Of a stretch of DNA of 64,000 nt, positions 56,265 to 64,000 are shown one piece after another (position 1 is the stretch's first letter; every line of letters starts with the position of its first letter). A program made the position numbers and the translations under genes. Source of the stretch: Dama dama. Its lineage: Eukaryota > Chordata > Mammalia > Artiodactyla > Cervidae. The DNA lies in NCBI RefSeq assembly GCF_033118175.1, contig NC_083689.1:29308501-29372500 (forward strand), given 5' to 3'. The notes under the pieces were generated by a model. The model saw only the letters and a list, made by a program, of their open reading frames with translations, did not search any database and had not been told where the DNA came from.

Positions 56265-59089
56265 TTCAAAATGATGGCAGAATAAAAGCTCTAGGAATTG
56301 GTTCTCCCACTTAAATAATTTCTGAGCTGGCAAGAACTGTCAGAACCAACATTTATTAGCTCTGGGTTCTAGTAGAATACTTTTAGTATCCAGGAAAGTG
56401 CTTGATGAACAAAGATGCTGGCATTCAAGGAAATCTCTGTCAGGTCATTGGCTAAGTGCAGAGGCAATGGAATAGGAGACTTTAGTAACCACACAAGACA
56501 AAAATTATGGTCTCTGCAAAATTAGTTTGGAAAAGTAACTAAACAAACATACAAACTGTAGAGGAGGGAAGAATTGTATACAGTCTTGGGGAGGGAGAAA
56601 GAATCTGATTTCCAGAGTTACTGTATTATAATATTCAAAATGTCTAGTTCTCAGCAAACAAGTACAAAGATCACGAAGTATGGCTCATTTATTGGAAAAA
56701 AATTAATCAATAAAAACTATCCATGAAGAAGCCTAGGCATTGAACTTTTGGACTTAATGAATGAATACTTTAAAATAAGAGTCTTAAATATCCTCAAAGA
56801 GCTGAAAGAAACCATGAACAAAGAAGTAAAGGAAATAAGAATGATACACGTACAGGTAGAAAATATATGAAGGGATAAAAATTATAAAAAGAAACTAAGT
56901 AGAAATTCTGAAGTTAGGAAACAAAATAGTTGAAATGAAAAAAATTACTGAAATTGTTCAATAGCAGATATAAGATGGATGATGACAGAATCAAGAACAC
57001 TTGAAGACAGGACAACTGAAATTACTTGATGTAAGGAGCAGGAAGAAGAAGGAATACAGAGAAGTGAACAGAGCCTCAGAGATTTATGGACACTATGGAA
57101 AGCTACCAAGTATACCGACGTACATTATAGGAGCAGATAACTAAAGAAGATGCAGAAAAGGAAAAGGTAATTTAAATGGCACACAAAAATCAAGCACAAA
57201 AGAAAGCAGCATGGAGGAATTGAGTAACAAAAAGATGTAAACTACAGAGAAAGCAAATAGCAAAATGGCAGAATCATGTCCTCTATTATCAGTAGTATTT
57301 TAAAAGTAAATGGATTAGACCCAGCAAATAAATGACAGTGACTAGAACAATGAATTAAGAAATGTGATCTAAGTATACACATACACTTAAACTAGAGTAA
57401 CTTCCACCTCTAAGAAACGAATAGCGAAAGGATAAAAAAGATATTCCATTCACATAGTAGCCCAAAGAGAGCTGGCATGGCTATACTAATATCAGAGAAC
57501 ATCAAATAGATGCCAAGTCAAACTTTTACAGACTACAGGGATATTATATATTGATAAAAGGGTTAATTTATCAAAATTATAAATATACATGCATCAAACA
57601 ACAGACCCCCCCATATATGAAACAACCATTAACAGAATTTAAGGGAGAAATAAATAATAATAGTCATAGGGTAGGGACTTCAATATCCTACTTTTAATAA
57701 TGGATAGAAAGTGTACGCAGAAGATCAAGAGCAAATAGAATTGATCAACACTACAAACAAGCTAGATCTAACAGACATATTCATGATAATCCATCCAACA
57801 ATAAAATACACAGTCTTCTCAAGTGCTCAGGGCATGTTCTCCAGGATAGACCATATATATTAGGCCGCAAAATAATTCTAAATAAGTTTAAAAGGATTGA
57901 AATTATACAAAGTAGCTTCGCCCATCACAATGGAATAAATCTAAAAATTAATGACAAAAGGAAAACTGAGACATTTGAAAATAAATGGAAATAGCACATT
58001 CTTACAGAATCAATGGGTCAAAGAAAAAAATCACAAGGGAAATTAAATATCTGGAGATAAAAAGAAAAATGCAAGAACAACATACTGAGACTTAGAGGAT
58101 GCAGTGAAGATAGTGCCAGAGGGAAACCTATAGATGAAACATGTACATTAAAAAAGGAGAACTATGTCAAATCAGCAACCTAAGTTCATACCCTGAAGTT
58201 AGAACTTGAAGAAAAAGAGAAAACTAAACCCAGAGTCAGTAGGAGAAAATAATAAACATTAAGTCAGAGATAAAACAGAATAGAAAAACAATAGAGACAA
58301 ATCAATGAAACCAAAAAGTTGGTTCTTGGAAGTGATCAACAAAGTTGACAAATCTTTAATTATATTAACAAAAAATAAAAGAAAAAAAATAATTAAAAAC
58401 AAGTAAAACTAGGGATATTACTACCAACCTTAAAGAAATTTAAAAGATTATGAGTGAATACTATGAATAATTGGATGCAAACCAACTATATTATCTAGAT
58501 GAAATGAACAAATTCCTAGGAAGACATAAGTTGCCAAAACTGGTTCAAGAAAATTTGAAAATCTCGAGAGACCTGTACAAGTAAAGAGATTGAATCTTTA
58601 ATCAACATCTTTCAACTAAGTCCAAGATCAGATGGCTTCACTGTGAATTCATCAAACATTTTAAGAAGAGTAAACACTAATTTCACACAAACCCATTTAA
58701 AAAACAGAAAAGGAGACTACTTCCTAACACATTGCCCTAATATCAAAGTCACACAAAGATACTGTTTAAAAAAAGTATAAACCCATATCACCTAAGAATA
58801 TAGATGCAAAACTCCTCAGCAAAATAGTAGCAAACTGGGCCCAAGAGGATATTCATTACAAAGAGTATGCATCATGAATGAATGGAATTTATCACAAGGA
58901 TGCTAGGGCAGACCAACATTAAAAAACCCACAATTACTATGACATAATACATTAATAGAATAAAGGAAAAATACAATATGTTCATCTCAACAGATGGCGG
59001 AAAATTATTTGACAGAATTCATGATATGATAGAAGCACTCAGCAAACTAGGAATAGAAAAAAGCCTTCTCAATGTGGTAAAGACTATTT

Positions 59090-59308
59090 ATGAAAAAACC
59101 CACAACTAACATCATATTCAGTGTTGAAAAATGGAAAGCTTTCCCCTTAAGATCAAGAACAAGACAAGAATGCCTGCTTTCTCCACTGCTTATTCAACTT
59201 TGTATTGAGAGTTCTACTCAAACCAAATATGGTAGAAAAAGAAAAAAATATCTAAACTGGAAATTAGAAATAAAACTATTTCTGTATGAAGATGACATGA
59301 TTCTGTAA
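59090..59308 (+). pseudogene. L1 ORF2 reverse transcriptase remnant
   Basis: A 73-codon open piece of L1 ORF2. After 'FSVEKWKAFPLRSRTRQ' comes the conserved motif region that normally reads TRQGCPLSPLLF (here TRQECLLSPLLI), and then the catalytic DD pair in 'YEDDMIL', directly followed by a stop. The Gly-to-Glu and Ala-to-Glu changes plus the stop make it nonfunctional. Confidence 0.8.
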
Positions 59309-59423
59309 ATAGAAAATTTCAAACAATCCTCAAAAAAAACTACTAGAGCTAATAAATGAATCTAGTAGAGTTTCAGGGTATAAGATAAACATAAAAATTA
59401 ATTTGGGTTGTTATACACCTGTG

Positions 59424-59975
59424 TTTTAAAATGTAGACTAATTATTATTCAGGTGTAGTGAGGTTAACAGATCTGGAGTTGATCACCATTGGAAAGAGAG
59501 TTTGTTACAGCCCCCAAGAGGAGGGGCATGACACAGCATGAGGAGGGTAACGATATGGAGGGGACATTTATAAATTAAAGGGTCAGTCAGGAGTAGAGGA
59601 AGCAAGAGGAAAATGTGGACAAGAACATTTATTGTAGTTTCCATGGGAAGGAACACGCAAGTAAAGATAATCAGGGTTAGGATTAGCTAGTTTGGATAAT
59701 TTCAGTGGGCTCTGGAACATTGAGGTTGTCCCTGCTTGATACCTGTACCTGGAGTGTTTAGAGCAGAGGAATAGTGGCCCTGTGTTTGGGTTGGTCAGTT
59801 GTATATTAAAGGCACCTTTACAGAGAAGTCTTTCACTATTTCTAGGAACTGATTGGCAAGCATTGTGAGGGTAGGGGCAGTCCCTCCAGGGACAGCAAGG
59901 CCCTGGATATCAAGTCATCTGAATTTTTTTTAAATGATTAATGATTAATCATTTAAATGATTAAATGATTAATAC
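59424..59975. mobile_element. Unidentified ~550-bp insertion in L1 (LTR-like)
   Basis: L1 ORF2 sequence breaks off after 'gggttgttatacacc' and resumes at 'agcaatgagtaatccaaaa'. The intervening DNA is less A+T rich and resembles an old ERVL-type LTR in parts ('aggaactgattggcaagcat'), but I cannot assign it. It starts TGTG and ends in an AT-rich tract of TAAATGAT-like units (59931-59972). Confidence 0.5.
59931..59972. repeat. AATGATTA tandem/palindromic tract
   Basis: About four overlapping copies of 'aaatgatta' with a central inverted 'ttaatcattt', able to form a small hairpin. It lies at the right end of the insertion. Confidence 0.75.
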
Positions 59976-61004
59976 AACCAGCAATGAGTAATCCAAAAAA
60001 GAAATACAACAGTTCCATTCACAGTTGTATCAAAAGAATAAGCTACCAAGAAATAAATTTTTTATCGAGGAGGTGAAAGAGTGATCCGCTGAAAATTACA
60101 CAACATTGCTGAAAGAAATTAAAGAAAACCTAAATGAAAATATCTTATGTTTGCATGTTGCAAAATCTAATATTGTTAAAACTCCCCAAAACTAACTACA
60201 GATTCAATGCAATCCCTACTAAAATTTAATAGCTTTCTTTGCAAAAATGGAAAAGCCAGTCCTCAAATTCATATGGAATCTCAAGGACCCAGAATAGCCA
60301 AAACAATCAATTCATAATAAAAAAGAAACAAATTGGAGGACTCACATGTCCCAATTTCAAAATGTACTACAAAGCTATAGTAATTAAAAACAGTGTCATT
60401 GTTGGTATAAAGATACATAAAGAGAACAGTGGAATAGAACTGAGAATTCAGAAATAAACCTAAACATCTACAGCCAGTTGGTTTTCAACAGGAGTGCAAA
60501 GACCATATCATAGGTAAAGAAGAGTTTCTTCACAAATGGTGCTGGGACAACTGTATAGACACATACAAAAAGATGAAACTCCACCCCTTCCTCACTCCAT
60601 AAACAAAATTGACTAAACATGGATCTAAATATAAGAGGAAAACTATAAAACTTTCAGAAGAAATCAGGAGAAAATCTTCAAGATCTTGGATTTGAAAATG
60701 GATTATTTGATACTGAAAGCAGGAGGAACAAAATACAAAATAGTTAAATTGGACTTCATCAGAATTAAACATTTTTGTGCAGGAAAGAACATTATCAAGA
60801 AAGTGAAAAGATAACCTATAGCATGAGAAAAAAAAATTTACAAATCATATGTCTGATACAGATTTAGTATGAAGAATGTACAATATAAAGAACTCTTACA
60901 ACCCAACAACAAAAATATAAATGACCCAATTAAAAATGGGCAAAGGACTTCAACAGACATTTCTCGAAAGATGATACACAAATGGCCGATAGACACAAGG
61001 AAAG

Positions 61005-61589
61005 ATGTTTGAAAGTATGCCTAATACCAGGTAGACATTAGCATGTGCCCAGGAAAATCATGGCATCTCTCCAAGGAATTGTAGCAGAGTACAACGTCTG
61101 CTCGTGCCCATCCACAAGGAGAAGAATGTCCAGTTGGTCTGAGGACACTACAAAGGTCAGCAAATCACCAACGTAGTCCAGCTGTGCAGGAAAAAGGGGT
61201 AGGTCATCTACCGTGATCAGATGCAGTGTAAGAGGGCAAATGACCCTGTGGCTATTCACCAGAGCGAGGTCATTTTCCACAGAATTAAACCAAAGACCAA
61301 GAGAAAAATTCTTGTACACAAAGCCATATCTGAATTAGTTTGAAAAGATAAAAAATAAGTATAAGGAATAACTTATTGCGAAAATGAAAAAATGAAACAA
61401 CCTGTTGTGAAACCATGGTTTAACTGAAGATGTTTAGCCTAGTGTGTATTTCTTTGCAGTTTTACAAGATGTCTCTAATATTTCATTTCCTTTCCATTTT
61501 GTTATTGATATGTGGCACTATAAATCTGCTTTTGCAGTTGCGATTAATGATTGCATGAATAAAACTTGGCACTTCCTAATTTAAAAAAA
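61005..61589 (+). pseudogene. RPL26: RPL26-type processed pseudogene, 5'-truncated
   Basis: Intronless sequence resembling the mRNA of large-subunit ribosomal protein L26 (RPL26 or its paralogue RPL26L1). Reading in shifting frames, recognisable segments are 'LSKEL' then a stop (about 61065), 'cactacaaaggtcagcaaat' (the HYKGQQ region, near 61147) and 'RKILVHKA' (near 61301; family KILERKA). The first ~20 codons are lost or unrecognisable; stops and frameshifts abound. A 3'UTR-like region follows, with AATAAA at 61559 and an A-run at 61582-61589. It sits inside an L1 and was made by L1 machinery. Confidence 0.8.
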
Positions 61590-61670
61590 ACTCAACATAA
61601 GCAGTCATTAACTAAGGAAATGCAGATTAAAAACCACAATAAGATGTCACTTCACAGCCACTATGATGGC

Positions 61671-61862
61671 TATTTTTTTTTAATTTTATATTGGAGTATT
61701 TGATCAATAATGTTAGTTGCAGGTGTACGGCAAAGTGATTCATTCTATTCTTTTTCAAATTCTTTTCCCATTTAGGTTATTACAGGATATTGGGCAGAGT
61801 TCTCTGTATAGAAGGTCCTTGTTGCTTATCTGTTTCAAATATAGCATGCGTATAGGTCTGTG
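61671..61862 (-). mobile_element. L1 3'UTR fragment inserted in older L1
   Basis: A T-rich start then 'ttatattggagtatttgatc', 'gttgcaggtgtacggcaaag', 'gttattacaggatattgggc' on the antisense strand: the same older L1 3'UTR type as at 37306-37440. The host L1 resumes at about 61863. Confidence 0.75.
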
Positions 61863-62238
61863 ATTTAAAAAATAGAAAGTACTGGTAAAGATGTAGAGAA
61901 ATAAGAATGCTTGTATGTTGCTAGAGGGAATGTATGATGGTGTAGATGTTGTTAGAAACAGTTTTGTGATTCATCAAAGAGCTAAAAATAGAATTACTAT
62001 TATGCAGATTGTATGGTCCAATAATTTCACTCCTAGGGTATGTACCAAAGAGAAATGAAAGCATATATCCACACAGAAACTTGTATACAAATGTTCATAG
62101 TGGCATTATTTTCAAAAGCTAAAAGGTAGAAACTAAATATCTGTTAACAAATGAATAAACAAATTGTGTTGTATACATACAATGAAAAATATTATTCAAT
62201 CATAAAAAGGAATGCATTATTGATACTTCCTTCAACTT

Positions 62239-62328
62239 TTTTTTTCTTTTTTTTTTTTCATTTATTTTTATTAGTTGGAGGCTAATTACTTCACTACATT
62301 GCAGTGGGTTTTGTCATACATTGACATG
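62239..62328 (-). mobile_element. Short (90-bp) bovine L1 3'-end insertion
   Basis: A T-rich tail, then 'tagttggaggctaattactt' and 'tcatacattgacatg', the end of the ruminant L1 3'UTR. A 14-bp target-site duplication (62225-62238 and 62329-62342, one mismatch) defines it. Confidence 0.85.
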
Positions 62329-62690
62329 ACTTCCTACAACTTGAACGAATATTGAAAAGATTTTGCCAACAGGAGGAAACCAGACACAAAAGATCACATG
62401 TTGCATGATTCCTTTTGTAGGAAATGCCCAGAATAGATAAGCCCATAGAGACAGAAGCAGATTAGTGGTTGGTTGTCAGGGGATGGGTAGAAGGGATTAT
62501 GGGGAATCATTACTTAATGGGTAGGAAGTAATTCTTCTTCTGGGATGGAGAAAAATGTTGAAATTCAAGACAGGTTGTGGTTATACAACATTATGAACAC
62601 ACTAAATGCCACTGAACTGTATCCATTTAAAAATGGTTAATTGTATTTATGTGAATTTCACCTCCTTTAAAAGAAAATGAATTTCTGGTT

Positions 62691-64000
62691 AGCTTTGAAT
62701 GGTAAAGAAAATTGTCATCATTATGTCCATTTCACTGAATGTTATTGGGGGAAAAAAAACAAAATTGGATTGGTATAATTTTAGATGAATGAACTCAAAG
62801 TTCACATAGGTACTCAATACTCCTGTGACATCAAAATACTATATTTTCCTGTTGGAAAATATGTATTCTTCTTCTCTGAGAAAACTATTTATTATTCTCT
62901 GCTCTTTCCTCAAATATCATTTCATACCTTCTTTCTCATCAAAATTCCCCCTTCATCCCAAATGATCACCTCATCAATAATTCACTGAAAAAAATAGAGG
63001 CTGCCAGATAGCTATTCCCTCACTTTCTCATCAGCCAATATATAAACCTTCCTGCAGCAGACTGTACTAATCTCTTTCCCAATGACTGTTTCCCCATTTA
63101 TCCCTTTCTACCAGACACCCAATTTAGATTAGCCAGCAGCCATGTGTTTAGGGAAGCTTGGTCTTGTCCATTTCCAGCAAATGAATCACTGTTGCTCAGC
63201 CAGCCCTGTTGGGCTCCATTCCCAGGTATAAAAGATTATTTTAGGCATGAGCCTGCAATCCAGTAGAGGCCCCTGGAGCATTTAGAAAAGGCTCTTTACC
63301 AGATTTTTTAAAAAGATATACAGGAGGAAGAACATATCTTTTTTGCAGGATGTTCTAACTGCATATAATGCTTGGAATTGTTGCAGTTACTGTGTAAGCA
63401 AGACAGTCAACACTGAGGATGGGAGAGCAAAGGATGGGTAACACCTGTGTTCTTGTTGACATTCTTGAGCTGTTGAATTAGCAAATTCTGGAAGTGCTCC
63501 ATCTCTGGACTTACTCTTATGTGCGATGATAGCTGGCCTTAACATATTACTTTAATTGGGTTTCTGTTGAAGGAAAAAGCACCCTTACTTAACAAATGGA
63601 GAAGATTTCTTCTATCAAAGGCCAGCCCTTTCACTTGTCTTTGAATCTCATCTTCTCTAATCTGTCAAAAGCCTTTGCTCCTATAATTTCCATAGCCCCC
63701 CAGTCCCCTTCCATTTCTGCATTCTCTTTCTCTCTCTTACCCTTTCTGGATGATTCTGCTCAGCATATAAACATGTCATAGTAATTGCAATAAACAAAAG
63801 CTGTCTGTTGAACTCTCCTCCACCTCCTCCTCTAATCATCATCCCATTTCTATGCTTCTTTTCCCACTCAAACTTCTTAAAATGATTGTCTACCCACACT
63901 GTTGTCACTTTCTTACAGTCTTCTCACTCTTTTTTATTTTCTGAAGGAAAAAAATATTATTGGCTTATATAACTGGGCAATCAGAAGTAGATTTCTGTTT
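62691..64000. other. Mostly unassigned DNA
   Basis: No exon or young repeat recognised. Positions 63600-63960 ('ctcatcttctctaatctgtc', 'tgattgtctacccacactgt') may be a decayed plus-strand L2-type LINE. Open frames there have no known domain. Confidence 0.35.

Larger units (their letters stand above)
56265..62690 (+). mobile_element. Old L1 LINE, near full length, multiply interrupted
   Basis: The order on the plus strand is ORF1-like remnants (56265-57300, e.g. 'cagagcctcagagatttatg'), ORF2 endonuclease/RT (about 57400-60500), the ORF2 C-terminal part and a 3'UTR ending near 62690. The RT region keeps 'SPLLIQL' and a degraded active site: the family FADD box reads YEDD (LFLYEDDMIL, near 59280-59309). 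Frames are broken throughout. It contains later insertions at 59424-59975, 61005-61589, 61671-61862 and 62239-62328, so it predates all of them. Confidence 0.85.

Noticed and set aside
61038..61319. 93-codon minus-strand open frame
   Set aside because: It is antisense to the RPL26-type processed pseudogene.
1..64000. CRISPR arrays, operons, replication origins, or prokaryotic mobile elements
   Set aside because: No regularly spaced repeats, bacterial gene arrangement or ribosome-binding patterns; the window is mammalian nuclear DNA.

Overview
The window looks like intronic or intergenic nuclear DNA from a ruminant, most likely a bovid (cattle, sheep or goat type). The evidence is direct: many copies of the ruminant tRNA-Glu/BovB-derived SINE Bov-tA, several 5'-truncated BovB (RTE) LINEs, and bovine-type L1 3' ends. 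Older mammalian layers (MIR, L2, MER5-type hAT elements, Tigger1, L1M, MaLR-like LTR) lie beneath. The sequence is A+T rich. There are no operons, rRNA or tRNA genes or CRISPR arrays, and almost all open frames over 60 codons are repeat-derived or chance.

The only convincing host gene content is two small minus-strand exons at 50841-50965 and 49882-49938. Each has consensus splice sites. Together they encode a continuous acidic/lysine-rich coiled-coil segment of 41 + 19 codons with compatible phase. From memory, unverified, the peptide resembles the small coiled-coil gene CCDC192. If so, much of the window is intron and flank of that gene. The other gene-derived feature is a decayed, 5'-truncated RPL26-type processed pseudogene at about 61005-61589.

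Layout: 1-4300 holds three Bov-tA copies in otherwise unassigned DNA. 4316-4953 is a BovB 3' end with an AT microsatellite. 5085-12640 is a thick pile of old minus-strand L1 sequence; a nearly complete Tigger1 (6579-9827) is inserted in an L1M 3'UTR, and Tigger1 is itself split by a BovB (8212-9029). 13964-14338 is a MaLR-type LTR. 14866-16873 holds SINEs and an L2. 16874-22480 is a long stretch with no repeat I recognise. 24627-25429 is a plus-strand L1 3' end. 26962-28915 holds a hAT MITE, an old L1 and BovB pieces. 28920-36770 is mostly unassigned apart from two MIRs and one LTR-like stretch. 36775-39625 is an L2 followed by a double minus-strand L1 block bracketed by similar sequences. 40465-49540 holds scattered MIR, L2, MER5 and SINE copies. 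49882-50965 has the exons, 51243-52775 a dense SINE cluster, and 56265-62690 a long degenerate plus-strand L1 with at least four younger insertions. 62691-64000 is largely unassigned.

I found no undescribed genetic system. The most useful observations are the candidate gene, several insertions dated by clear target-site duplications, very short L1 insertions, a dimeric SINE, and an unidentified 550-bp insertion inside the large L1. Family names come from pattern recognition, not from a database search.
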